DNA of 36,257 nt from an uncultured Faecalibacterium sp. (GTDB lineage: Bacteria; Bacillota; Clostridia; Oscillospirales; Ruminococcaceae), in the NCBI GenBank assembly GCA_934524985.1, contig CAKSYT010000017.1, forward strand, positions 1 through 36,257, given 5' to 3'. The position numbers and the translations under genes were made by a program. Of this stretch, positions 7,575-15,191 are shown in pieces. Position 1 is the first letter of the stretch. Every line of letters starts with the position of its first letter. A model generated the notes under the pieces. That model was not told the DNA's origin and searched no databases. It saw only the letters and a list, made by a program, of their open reading frames with translations.

Positions 7575-7579
7575 ATATC

Positions 7580-7608
7580 ATTATAGCAAACTGCGCAGAA
7601 AAAGTAAA
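7580..7608 (-). promoter_or_regulatory. strong sigma-A promoter of the retron
   Basis: On the minus strand TTTACT (7608-7603) and a perfect TATAAT (7585-7580) are separated by 17 bases. It lies just downstream of two terminators that follow tRNA-Val, so the retron has its own transcription unit. Confidence 0.8.
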
Positions 7609-7639
7609 TTGATTGGATGCGATTTTTGACAAATACTAA

Positions 7640-7680
7640 GAATAAAAGGCAGGGCACCACCTTCATGGTGATACCCTGCC
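7640..7680 (-). terminator. hairpin terminator between tRNA-Val and the retron
   Basis: GGCAGGG (7648-7654) pairs with CCCTGCC (7674-7680), with an inner CACC/GGTG extension. On the minus strand it is followed by TTTTATTCTT. It would insulate the retron promoter from upstream transcription. Confidence 0.65.
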
Positions 7681-7727
7681 TTTGCTCGTTTACAGTTCCG
7701 AGTAGTCCTTCCGCAGAACCTCCGATA

Positions 7728-7777
7728 AACAAAAAACGTACCCGAACCCTTTTTCATAAAGAATTGGGTTCGAGTAC
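7728..7777 (-). terminator. intrinsic terminator of tRNA-Val
   Basis: On the minus strand GTACTCGAACCC (7777-7766) pairs with GGGTTCGGGTAC (7749-7738) with one G-U or mismatch, followed by GTTTTTTGTTT. It starts nine bases after the tRNA 3' end. Confidence 0.75.
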
Positions 7778-7785
7778 GAACTGTA

Positions 7786-7861
7786 TGGTGGACGGTACAG
7801 GACTCGAACCTGTGACCTCCTGCACGTCAAGCAGATGCTCTACCAGCTGAGCTAACCGTCC
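7786..7861 (-). tRNA. tRNA-Val (anticodon GAC), CCA encoded
   Basis: The minus strand folds as a full cloverleaf. The acceptor stem is GGACGGT/ACCGTCC, the D arm GCTC-GAGC, the anticodon stem TCTGC/GCAGG with loop TTGACGT giving anticodon GAC, and the T arm ACAGG/CCTGT with TTCGAGT. Discriminator A and CCA are encoded. Its 3' end faces the retron and mobilization island, so it is a plausible integration site for foreign DNA. No repeated tRNA end was found elsewhere in the window. Confidence 0.95.
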
Positions 7862-7938
7862 ATGTCATATCGACTTGGATAGTTTACCACAGCTTTTTAC
7901 AAAAAGCAAGACCTTTTGTGCTTTTTATGCGTTCTTTT

Positions 7939-8541
7939 TTACTTTTCCGGCGAAAGCGCCCGGCGGATGATGTCGTACAGCACCGGCTTCATGGCGTCGA
8001 TGTTGTCCGGCTTGCCCTCCAGAATGCTGGAATAGCACACCGACATGCACATACTGCCAAGGGCGGTGATGCGCTGGTAGACCTCCCGCTCGGTGCGGCC
8101 CGCCATCTCCGGGCTGGAAAGCACGATGGCCAGCAGCTTGCGCATCAGGGGCTCGGCTTCCCTGCTGGCTTCGATCTGGTCCAGCCCGGGCCAGACGAAG
8201 TTGCGCTCCAAGAACCGCAGCACCAGCACGTCCTGACGCAGCTCCTCGATGATATGGTCGATGACGAACACCACCTGTGCGGTAAAGTCGGGCAGCTCGG
8301 TGTGCTGCTCGACTGCAAGGCAGGCATCGCTCAGCAGCTGGTAGCTCACCCGCCCCAGCAGCGCCTGCATCACCGCGCCCTTATCCTGAAAATACAGATA
8401 AAACGTTCCTTTGCCCACCTTGGCACGGCTGGTGATATCCTCCACGCTGGTCTTGGCGGTGCCCCGTTCCAGAAACAGCTCGTAGGCTGCATCCAGCAGG
8501 GCGCGGCGCTTTTCCTGCTTCTTCCCTTCCACGGTGCTCAT
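7939..8541 (-). CDS. TetR/AcrR family transcriptional regulator
   Basis: This 200-residue protein has an N-terminal TetR DNA-binding domain (about residues 11-58). The helix-turn-helix is SVEDITSRAKVGKGTFYLYF, including the hallmark GTFYLYF ending. The rest is a helical ligand-binding and dimerization domain with no recognisable specificity. The ATG at 8541 is chosen because it directly precedes the canonical TetR N-terminus; the purine-rich site AGAGGA lies 13 bases upstream, which is long. It is divergent from the MMPL transporter and its partner, and two matching palindromes lie in the shared upstream region. It very likely represses that pair and perhaps itself. Confidence 0.9.
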   Translation of the reverse strand: MSTVEGKKQEKRRALLDAAYELFLERGTAKTSVEDITSRAKVGKGTFYLYFQDKGAVMQALLGRVSYQLLSDACLAVEQHTELPDFTAQVVFVIDHIIEELRQDVLVLRFLERNFVWPGLDQIEASREAEPLMRKLLAIVLSSPEMAGRTEREVYQRITALGSMCMSVCYSSILEGKPDNIDAMKPVLYDIIRRALSPEK

Positions 8542-8617
8542 GCTATGGGTAGATTCCTCTTTTCTCTTTTTTATGAATATGGACGCAGGTATGTGCTGCG
8601 TCCGGCTTGTGTACCTT

Positions 8618-8646
8618 AGTTTAGCAGTCCTTTGCCGTTTGTGCAA
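8618..8646 (-). promoter_or_regulatory. promoter of the tetR-type gene
   Basis: Minus-strand TTGCAC (8646-8641) and TAAACT (8623-8618) are separated by 17 bases. The leader contains a hairpin, GGACGCA/TGCGTCC, at 8581-8603. Confidence 0.5.
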
Positions 8647-8682
8647 GCCCGGTTTGCTATACAATTTTTTGCCGATGATAAA

Positions 8683-8701
8683 AAAACTGACTTTCGGTCA
8701 C
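8683..8701. promoter_or_regulatory. operator-like palindrome 1 (TetR site)
   Basis: TGAC-TTTCG-GTCA (8688-8700) within AAAACTGACTTTCGGTCAC. It is the inverted near-copy of the site at 8755-8773, differing at two of 19 positions. It lies just upstream of the transporter promoter. Confidence 0.6.
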
Positions 8702-8710
8702 TTTTTCTGC

Positions 8711-8738
8711 TTGACACTCTGTCCGGGGTGGATATAAT
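8711..8738 (+). promoter_or_regulatory. promoter of the MMPL transporter operon
   Basis: A consensus TTGACA (8711-8716) and a consensus TATAAT (8733-8738) are separated by 16 bases. It is flanked on both sides by the matching palindromes, so it should be strong when not repressed. Confidence 0.8.
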
Positions 8739-8754
8739 AGTGTTTGCCCGGAAG

Positions 8755-8773
8755 TTGACCGACAGTCAGTTTT
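8755..8773. promoter_or_regulatory. operator-like palindrome 2 (TetR site)
   Basis: TGAC-CGACA-GTCA (8756-8768) lies about 10-25 bases downstream of the expected transcription start, a typical repressing position. It is the reverse complement of palindrome 1 apart from two bases. Confidence 0.6.
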
Positions 8774-8813
8774 GCGGGCATTCCCAATCAACTTTCTATT
8801 CTGGAGGGTTCTC

Positions 8814-10913
8814 ATGAAAAAGATCGCACAAGGCATCGTGCGTCTGCGCAAGCTGATCTTAACAGTGGCAGTGCTGCTGTTGATCCCTTCCGCGATCGGC
8901 GCCATTGCCACCCGCATCAATTATGACATCCTCACCTACCTGCCGCAGGATCTGGACTCCATGATCGGCGAGGTAGCTCTTGAGGACGATTTCCATCTGG
9001 CCTCCACCGGTATGATCACGGTAGAGGGCCTGCCAACCAATGAACTCATCGCTATGAAAAAGGAGATCGACGCCGTGCCCGGCGTCACCCAGACCTTCTG
9101 GCTCAGCGATGTGATCGATCCCAACATCCCCACCGCCATGCTGCCTGCCGATGTGCAGCAGTTCATGTTCGGCAAAAACGATTCCACCATGCTGATCGTC
9201 CGCTTTGACGCTCCCAGCGCCAGCGACGAGACCATGGAAGCCGTCAAGCAGATCGAAAAGCTGCTGCGCAAGGACTGCTTCTTCGGCGGCATGAGCGTCA
9301 TTCTGCAGGACACCAAGGCACTGGTCAATCAGGAAATGCCCATGTACATCCTGATCGCCGTGGGCGCCAGCCTGCTGGTGCTGTTCCTCTCGCTGGAAAG
9401 CACCCTCACCCCGCTGCTGTTCATGCTGGGCCTGCTGTTCCCCATCGCGTACAACTTCGGCACTAACATCCTGCTGGGGCAGATCAGCTACATCACCGAG
9501 GCGCTGGCCACCGTGCTGCAGTTGGGCGTTACGATGGACTTTTCCATCTTCCTGCTGCACCGCTACGAGGAAGAAAAGGAACTGCGCTCCTCCAACGAGG
9601 AGGCCATGGCCAGCGCCATCTGCAAGACCATGACCTCCATCTCTGCTTCCAGCCTGACCACCATTGCAGGCTTCCTCGCACTGTGCGCCATGCGCCTGAC
9701 ACTGGGCCGCGATATCGGCCTTGTCATGGCAAAGGGCGTGGCACTGGGCGTCATCTGCACCGTGGTCATTCTGCCCTCCCTGATCCTTACCTTTGATAAG
9801 TGGGTGGAAAAATACAAGCACCGCACCGTCATCCCCCAGCTGAAAAAGCTGAGCTACTTTGTTTCCAAGCACGCAGTACCCATCGTGGTCGTGTTTATCC
9901 TCATCCTCATTCCCTTTGCCATTGCGCAGAACAAGACCAGCGTGTACTACACCCTGTTCGATTCTCTGCCCCAAGACCTGACCGGCATCGTGGGCACCAA
10001 CAAGCTGGGCGAGGACTTCGGCATGACCACCAGCCACTTCATTCTGGTGCATGACGATCTGACCGCTACGCAGGTGTCCGACCTGTGCGACGAGTTGAAG
10101 GACGTGGACGGCATCACGCAGGTGGTAAGTCTGGACTCCATCACCGGCCCCGGCTTTGACACCGAGCTGCTGCCCGACAGCATTATGGAGATCCTGCAGT
10201 CCGGCGGCTACAAGCTGATTTTGGCCAACAGTTCCTACAAGACCGGCACGGACGCCATCAACAGCCAGCTGGACGAGATGATCGGCCTGATCAAAAACGT
10301 AGACCCCGAGGGCGTCATCACCGGTGAAGGCGCCATGACCAAAGACCTGATCGAGGTGGCAGACGTGGACTTCAAGAACGTCAACGTCTGGTCTATTCTG
10401 GCGGTTCTCGCCATCATCGCCATCTCCTTCAAGAGCATCTCCATCCCGGTGCTGCTGGTCGCCAGCATCGAAGCCGCTATCGCCATCAATATGGGCATCC
10501 CGTACTTTACCGGTACGCAGCTGCCCTTCATCGCCAGCATCGTCATCGGCACCATCCAGCTGGGCGCTACCGTGGACTACTCCATCCTGATGACCACCCG
10601 TTATCACGAGGAGCGCGCCTTTGGCCGCACCCCCAAGGAAGCTGCCCAGCAGTCGCTGGAGCACTGCAGCCAGTCCATCCTGACCAGCGGTCTGACCTTC
10701 TTTGCCGCCACGGTCGGCGTGGCTGCCATCAGTAAGATGGAGCTGCTGCGGAGCATCTGCCTGCTGATCTCCCGCGGCGCTCTGATCAGTATGCTGGTCA
10801 TTCTGGTGGTGCTGCCCGCCGCCCTGATGCTGTGTGACTGGATCATCCGCCACACCACCCTGAAATGGATGGTGCCTGAATCTGCCAACGCCAAGAAGTC
10901 TGAAAAGGAGTAA
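8814..10913 (+). CDS. MMPL/RND-family transporter
   Basis: This 699-residue membrane protein has the duplicated RND layout: one N-terminal span (about 13-31), a large outer domain, a block of spans, then the same arrangement again. Both halves carry the family signature after a membrane span, GVTMDFSIFLLHRYEEE in the first half and GATVDYSILMTTRYHEER in the second. MMPL-type proteins use the proton gradient to export lipids or other hydrophobic molecules (family knowledge); the cargo here is unknown. The start is ATG 8814, five bases after GGAGGG. The next gene begins six bases after its stop and encodes a secreted partner. The divergent TetR regulator and two palindromes around the promoter suggest induction by a membrane-active or lipophilic compound. 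Confidence 0.92.
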   Translation: MKKIAQGIVRLRKLILTVAVLLLIPSAIGAIATRINYDILTYLPQDLDSMIGEVALEDDFHLASTGMITVEGLPTNELIAMKKEIDAVPGVTQTFWLSDVIDPNIPTAMLPADVQQFMFGKNDSTMLIVRFDAPSASDETMEAVKQIEKLLRKDCFFGGMSVILQDTKALVNQEMPMYILIAVGASLLVLFLSLESTLTPLLFMLGLLFPIAYNFGTNILLGQISYITEALATVLQLGVTMDFSIFLLHRYEEEKELRSSNEEAMASAICKTMTSISASSLTTIAGFLALCAMRLTLGRDIGLVMAKGVALGVICTVVILPSLILTFDKWVEKYKHRTVIPQLKKLSYFVSKHAVPIVVVFILILIPFAIAQNKTSVYYTLFDSLPQDLTGIVGTNKLGEDFGMTTSHFILVHDDLTATQVSDLCDELKDVDGITQVVSLDSITGPGFDTELLPDSIMEILQSGGYKLILANSSYKTGTDAINSQLDEMIGLIKNVDPEGVITGEGAMTKDLIEVADVDFKNVNVWSILAVLAIIAISFKSISIPVLLVASIEAAIAINMGIPYFTGTQLPFIASIVIGTIQLGATVDYSILMTTRYHEERAFGRTPKEAAQQSLEHCSQSILTSGLTFFAATVGVAAISKMELLRSICLLISRGALISMLVILVVLPAALMLCDWIIRHTTLKWMVPESANAKKSEKE

Positions 10914-10919
10914 TGCGTT

Positions 10920-12830
10920 ATGAAAAAATCGCTTCGTTTCGCCAGTGCGGCGCTGGCAGTTGCCCTCGCCGCCAGCTGTGCAGCCCCGGCTTTTGCCGCA
11001 GGCGGCAGCAGCTTTACCAAGTCTGAGACCGTGTACGCTGTGATGAACGCCGATGGCTCCATCCAGAGCACCACCGTCAGCGAGCACGTTTACAGCGCCT
11101 CCGGTCTGTCCAATGTGACCGACCAGAGCACCCTGACCAATATCCAGAACACCGAGAGCAGCGCTGAGTTCACACAGGACGGCGAAAAGCTGGTGTGGAA
11201 CACCGATGATACCGATGTGTATTATAAAGGTGACACCGACCGCGCCCTGCCCATTCAGGCTACCGTCACCTACGCGCTGGACGGTCAGGAAGCCGCACTG
11301 GAAGATCTGATCGGCAAGAGCGGTCATCTGACCATGACCATCGCCCTGAAGAACAACGAGACCGGCACCGTGAATGTGAACGGCACCGACCGCACCATCG
11401 TCACCCCGCTGGTCACCGCTGTGGGCGTGATCTTCGGGCAGGATGCCACCAACGTGGTGGCTGCCCACGGTCTGGTGGAAAGCGCCGCCAAGAGCAATGT
11501 GGCTGCCTTTGTCACCCTGCCGGGCGTGAAGGATTCCCTGTCCGGTCTGCTGCCGGACGAACTGGACACCATCGAGGACTATCTGCAGGACACCATCACG
11601 GTGGAAGCGGATGTCACTGAACTGACCTGCCCGCAGGTGATGATGGCCTGCGCCACCAGTGCTGCGGCTCTGGGCACCGACAACGTGTTTGACCTGAGCA
11701 GCCTCAACGACCTGACCGATGGCATCAACCAGCTGAACGATGCCATGAGCCAGCTGCTGGACGGTGCTTCTCAGCTGGAAGATGGTACCAGCCAGCTGGC
11801 CAGCGGTGTGCTGGCACTGCTGGACGGTGCTAACACCCTGAACACCGGTGCAGCCGCACTGGACGAGGGTCTGGGGCAGCTGACCAACGGTCTGGACACC
11901 CTGAGCGCCAACAACAGCGCCCTGAACAGCGGCGCACAGCAGGTGGCTGACGGCGTGCTGGCTTCTGCCAACAAGACCCTGAAAGAGGGCGGTCTGATCG
12001 ACACCGATATGACCTGGGACAACTACGCCGCGGTCATCGACAACATTCTGACCATGAACGACAAGACGCTGGCTGCAGGCCGCCGCAAGATGGTGCGCAC
12101 CATCTGGGAGCAGGCTCCCAGCTTCAAGGACAGCCAGCTGGATCTGGCGCTGTACCTTTCCGCTACCAAGACCAACCACGATCTGGAGGCCGCTCTGCGC
12201 CTGATGCAGAACTACGACCCCTCCATGCTGTGCGGTCTGGTGCAGCTGCTGACCAGTCAGGAAGCCAAGGACACCGCCAAGGCTGAGCTGAAGTATCAGG
12301 TGGAGAACAGTCAGGATATCGCCGATGTGCGTGCCCTGAAGGACAGCCTTTCCAAGATCCAGTACTTCGTTTCCAGCGTGGGACAGTACACCGCCGGTGT
12401 GCAGACCGCCGCAGACGGTGCCCACTCTGCCAAGGACGGCAGCGCACAGCTTGCCGCCGGTACCAAAACCCTGTACGATGGCGTGAACACCCTGAACGAG
12501 GGCGCAAGCCAGCTGAATGACGGCACCCACCAGCTGAACGATGGTCTGAACCAGTTCAACGAAGAGGGCATCTCCAAGCTGACCGGCGCACTGGATCAGG
12601 ATCAGCTGCACGGCCTTAAGACCGTGCTGGACGAGATGAGCGACCGGCTGGAAAGCTACACCAGCTTTGCAGGTGCACCCGAGGACGCTGAGAGCAGTGT
12701 GAAGTTCATCTACAAGACCGCCGAGACCGTGGCTTCTGCCGACAATGTTGTGGCTGAGACCGAGACGGTGAAGGAGGGCAACATCTTCACCCGCCTGTGG
12801 CAGCGCATCGTGGACCTGTTCAAGTTCTGA
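10920..12830 (+). CDS. secreted protein with QL-xx-G repeats, partner of the MMPL transporter
   Basis: This 636-residue protein has a clear signal peptide (MKKSLRFASAALAVALAASC, then AAPAFA before GGSS). The region to about residue 260 is a beta-rich domain not assigned to a family. Residues about 265-345 and 495-560 hold helical repeats of the form QLNDGxxQL / LxxGAxxLxxG. These are the same type seen in the external part of YhgE/Pip-like proteins (family knowledge), and they predict long coiled coils. The C-terminus ends in an amphipathic WQRIVDLFKF segment, not a clear membrane span. The gene lies six bases after the transporter gene and shares its promoter. It may bridge the transporter to the cell envelope, which is inference. 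Confidence 0.8.
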   Translation: MKKSLRFASAALAVALAASCAAPAFAAGGSSFTKSETVYAVMNADGSIQSTTVSEHVYSASGLSNVTDQSTLTNIQNTESSAEFTQDGEKLVWNTDDTDVYYKGDTDRALPIQATVTYALDGQEAALEDLIGKSGHLTMTIALKNNETGTVNVNGTDRTIVTPLVTAVGVIFGQDATNVVAAHGLVESAAKSNVAAFVTLPGVKDSLSGLLPDELDTIEDYLQDTITVEADVTELTCPQVMMACATSAAALGTDNVFDLSSLNDLTDGINQLNDAMSQLLDGASQLEDGTSQLASGVLALLDGANTLNTGAAALDEGLGQLTNGLDTLSANNSALNSGAQQVADGVLASANKTLKEGGLIDTDMTWDNYAAVIDNILTMNDKTLAAGRRKMVRTIWEQAPSFKDSQLDLALYLSATKTNHDLEAALRLMQNYDPSMLCGLVQLLTSQEAKDTAKAELKYQVENSQDIADVRALKDSLSKIQYFVSSVGQYTAGVQTAADGAHSAKDGSAQLAAGTKTLYDGVNTLNEGASQLNDGTHQLNDGLNQFNEEGISKLTGALDQDQLHGLKTVLDEMSDRLESYTSFAGAPEDAESSVKFIYKTAETVASADNVVAETETVKEGNIFTRLWQRIVDLFKF

Positions 12831-12870
12831 TAACGCCAACATCCTTCCAGAATCGTATATATAGATGCAC

Positions 12871-12910
12871 AAGGAGCGCCCCGCAGCCGAATGACTGCGG
12901 GGCGCTCCTT
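12871..12910 (+). terminator. strong hairpin at the end of the MMPL operon
   Basis: A perfect 16-base stem, AAGGAGCGCCCCGCAG (12871-12886) with CTGCGGGGCGCTCCTT (12895-12910). The T tract is weak (TTGTATCT). It probably ends the transporter operon. Confidence 0.65.
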
Positions 12911-12967
12911 GTATCTGCGGAAATATTTCAGGATAAAAGGCATACAATAAAAACGAAAGCATCTTGA

Positions 12968-12996
12968 TTGCATTCCGCTTTCATTTGTGGTAGAAT
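12968..12996 (+). promoter_or_regulatory. promoter of the toxin-antitoxin pair
   Basis: TTGCAT (12968-12973) and TAGAAT (12991-12996) are separated by 17 bases, about 25 bases before the antitoxin start. Confidence 0.5.
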
Positions 12997-13020
12997 CAAA
13001 GAAAGAAGGAGGTGCTGGAT

Positions 13021-13278
13021 ATGGCACAGATCAGTGTACGCGTGGATGATGCCGTGAAGCATGAAGCAGAACAGACCTTTGACGAGATCGGTCTGAGCAT
13101 GAACACGGCCATCACCATCTTTCTCAAGGCCTGCGCCCGGGAAAAGCGCATTCCGTTTGAACTGACCGCAGACCCCTTTTATTCCTCTGCCAATCAGCGT
13201 TATCTGGAAGGCATCATGCAGGATGTGCGCAGCGGCAAAGCGCATTTTGCCCCGCATGACCTCATCGAGGAAGCCTGA
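13021..13278 (+). CDS. RelB/DinJ-family antitoxin
   Basis: This 85-residue protein starts at ATG 13021, eight bases after AAGGAGG. The N-terminal part (QISVRVDDAVKHEAEQTFDE then IGLSMNTAITIFLK) is the ribbon-helix-helix DNA-binding and dimerization domain of the RelB/DinJ family. The C-terminal tail (YLEGIMQDVRSGKAHFAPHD) should wrap around the toxin. The stop overlaps the toxin start (TGATG). By family knowledge such antitoxins repress their own promoter alone and with the toxin. Pairing a RelB/DinJ-type antitoxin with a YoeB-type toxin is a common mixed arrangement. Confidence 0.9.
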   Translation: MAQISVRVDDAVKHEAEQTFDEIGLSMNTAITIFLKACAREKRIPFELTADPFYSSANQRYLEGIMQDVRSGKAHFAPHDLIEEA

Positions 13279-13541
13279 TGCGGCTGCTGTGGGAGGACCG
13301 TGCATGGGAGGATTATCTTTATTGGCAGATGCAGGACAAAAAGACGCTGAAACGCATCAACGCGCTGATCAAAGATATCGCCCGCAATGCCTTTGACGGC
13401 ATCGGCAAGCCGGAACCGCTGCGCGGTACGCTCAGCGGCTGGTGGAGCCGCCGCATCGACGATGTGAACCGCATCGTTTACTACGAAGAAAACGGCATTG
13501 TGTTTATCGTTTCCTGCCGCGGACATTACGATGACACCTGA
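13278..13541 (+). CDS. yoeB: YoeB/Txe-family mRNA interferase toxin
   Basis: This 87-residue protein matches the full length of YoeB. The residues known to matter in YoeB are present at the same numbers: E46 (GKPEPLRG), R65 (VNRIVY), H83 and Y84 (CRGHYDDT). YoeB cuts mRNA at the ribosomal A site (family knowledge). The first base of its ATG is the last base of the antitoxin stop codon, so translation is coupled. The gene runs toward murC on the other strand, with a bidirectional terminator between them. All active-site residues are intact, so the toxin is predicted to be functional. Confidence 0.93.
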   Translation: MRLLWEDRAWEDYLYWQMQDKKTLKRINALIKDIARNAFDGIGKPEPLRGTLSGWWSRRIDDVNRIVYYEENGIVFIVSCRGHYDDT

Positions 13542-13572
13542 CAGCAGCTGCCGTATCTTCACGATCCACCTA

Positions 13573-13616
13573 AAAAAGGACACCGGACAGCCCGCAGGCT
13601 GTCCGGTGTCCTTTTT
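13573..13616. terminator. bidirectional terminator between yoeB and murC
   Basis: A perfect 20-base stem from AAAAAGGACACC (13573) to GACAGCC (13592), with a CGCA loop and the complement to 13616. A runs and T runs on either side make it work in both directions. Confidence 0.85.
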
Positions 13617-13624
13617 AAATAAAC

Positions 13625-15010
13625 TTACTGATCCTTTTCCACCATCATCTTGCTGGCTTTATAGATATCGCCGCAGCCGAGGGTGATGACCAGATCGCCG
13701 GGCTGAGCGTTCTGCTTTACCCAGTCGGCGGCCTCCTGCAGGCTGTTCACCAGCACGGAGCCGGGGATCTGTGCTGCCAGCTTTGCGCTGGTAATGGTGG
13801 GGTCGTTGGGCTCGCGGCTGCCCATGATGGGGGTCAGCACCGTGATGTCCGGGATCTTGAGCACATCCACAAAGTCGTTGAACAGCATCTTGGTACGGCT
13901 GTATGTAAACGGCTGGTGGACGGCGATCAGGCGCTTGTAGCCCATCTCCTTGGCGGTAGTCAGGGTAGCGCGCAGCTCGGTGGGGTGGTGGGCGTAATCG
14001 TCGATGACCAGTGCACCGTTGCATTCGCCGTACACCTCAAAGCGGCGGCCTGCGCCCTTGAAGTTCAGGGCAGCTTCGGCGCACTGCTCCGCGGTCAGGC
14101 CCACAAAGCGGCACACGGCACACATAGCCAGTGCATTATAAATATTATGGCGGCCGGGCACGGACAGGCGGATGCGGGTGGTGTCGGTCGTGTTCCACTC
14201 CTTCAGGTCGAACTCGAAGAAGCCGGGCTTATACTCGTTGACGTTGACAGCGCGGTAATCGCCGTGGTTGTCGATGGCAAAGGTGCGCACCCGGCGGTCC
14301 AGCGTGTACATCACGTCCATGGTGTTCTTGTCGTCGGCGTTGGCAAAGATCATGAACTGGGTCATCAGGGCAAAGCGCTTGAAGGCGAACTTCAGCTCGC
14401 CCATGCTGCCGTAGTAGTCCAGATGGTCGTTGTCGATGTTCAGCACCACGGACAGGTAGGGGGTCAGCTTCAGGAAGGTCTCGGCGAACTCGCAGGCCTC
14501 GATGACGATATCATCGCCCTTGCCGGCCTTGCCGTAGCCGTTGATGAGGGGCAGCTTGCCGCCGATGACGGCAGAGGGGTCACGCCCTGCCAGCTCCAGC
14601 GCGGTGGTGATCATGGAGGTGGTAGTGGTCTTGCCGTGGGTACCGGACACGCAGATGCTCTGCTTGTACAGGCGGCTCACATAGCCCAGCAGCACGCTGC
14701 GCTCCACGGTGGGAATGCCGTAGGAGGCGGCTGCGTTCAGCTCCACATTGTCCTTGGAGATGGCGGCAGAGTACACCACCATGTCCGCACCGACAACGTT
14801 ATCCGCATTGTGGCCAAGGCTGACCTTCACGCCCATCTCCCGCTCGTAGCGGATGATGCTGCCATCCAGCACATCGCTGCCGGACAGCTCGTAGCCCTTG
14901 GCGGCAAGGATCTGGATCAGCGGGTACATTCCGCTGCCGCCGCAGCCGATAAAGTGGATCTTCTTTACATTGTCCAGCAGATGCTGGCTATAATCCGAGT
15001 ACATGAACAT
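13625..15010 (-). CDS. murC: UDP-N-acetylmuramate--L-alanine ligase
   Basis: MurC adds L-alanine to UDP-MurNAc using ATP in cytoplasmic peptidoglycan precursor synthesis. The 461-residue length is normal. The N-terminal nucleotide-sugar domain has IGCGGSGM (21-28), the ATP loop is GTHGKTTTT (123-131), and Mur ligase motifs follow (EACEFAETFL, LNIDNDHLDYYG, IDDYAHHPTE). ATG 15010 is chosen because GGAGGA lies about 10 bases upstream. A second ATG two codons later is possible. The gene is convergent with yoeB and lies downstream of coaBC on the same strand, with a 181-base gap that contains a possible own promoter. Confidence 0.96.
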   Translation of the reverse strand: MFMYSDYSQHLLDNVKKIHFIGCGGSGMYPLIQILAAKGYELSGSDVLDGSIIRYEREMGVKVSLGHNADNVVGADMVVYSAAISKDNVELNAAASYGIPTVERSVLLGYVSRLYKQSICVSGTHGKTTTTSMITTALELAGRDPSAVIGGKLPLINGYGKAGKGDDIVIEACEFAETFLKLTPYLSVVLNIDNDHLDYYGSMGELKFAFKRFALMTQFMIFANADDKNTMDVMYTLDRRVRTFAIDNHGDYRAVNVNEYKPGFFEFDLKEWNTTDTTRIRLSVPGRHNIYNALAMCAVCRFVGLTAEQCAEAALNFKGAGRRFEVYGECNGALVIDDYAHHPTELRATLTTAKEMGYKRLIAVHQPFTYSRTKMLFNDFVDVLKIPDITVLTPIMGSREPNDPTITSAKLAAQIPGSVLVNSLQEAADWVKQNAQPGDLVITLGCGDIYKASKMMVEKDQ

Positions 15011-15082
15011 AGTAAGGCTCTCCTCCAAATATTAACGGCTGCAGCGCAGACCGATTCCTTCCAAATATGGGGACACATTCTT

Positions 15083-15111
15083 ATTATATAATTTTTGCGG
15101 CATAAAATAAA
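15083..15111 (-). promoter_or_regulatory. possible murC promoter
   Basis: Minus-strand TATAAT (15088-15083) is a perfect -10. The -35 17 bases upstream (TTTATT) is weak. Confidence 0.4.
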
Positions 15112-15191
15112 CAGGTAAGGCCGAATTTTCGGAAAGAACCATAAAGTTTTAGTGAATTTTGTGATATGTGTACAACAAAATCCTAACAGTA

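Noticed and set aside
7617..7850. Plus-strand frame ending in a VDGTGLEPVTS-like peptide
   Set aside because: This is the antisense reading of a tRNA gene and a terminator, a well-known false gene.
1..7861. Direct repeats of the tRNA-Val end as attachment sites
   Set aside because: No second copy of the tRNA 3' end was found in the window, so no att sites can be drawn.
8859..12962. Very long minus-strand open frame opposite the MMPL operon
   Set aside because: It is a high-GC shadow with a His/Gln/Val-rich composition and no domains. The plus-strand genes have clear families and ribosome sites.
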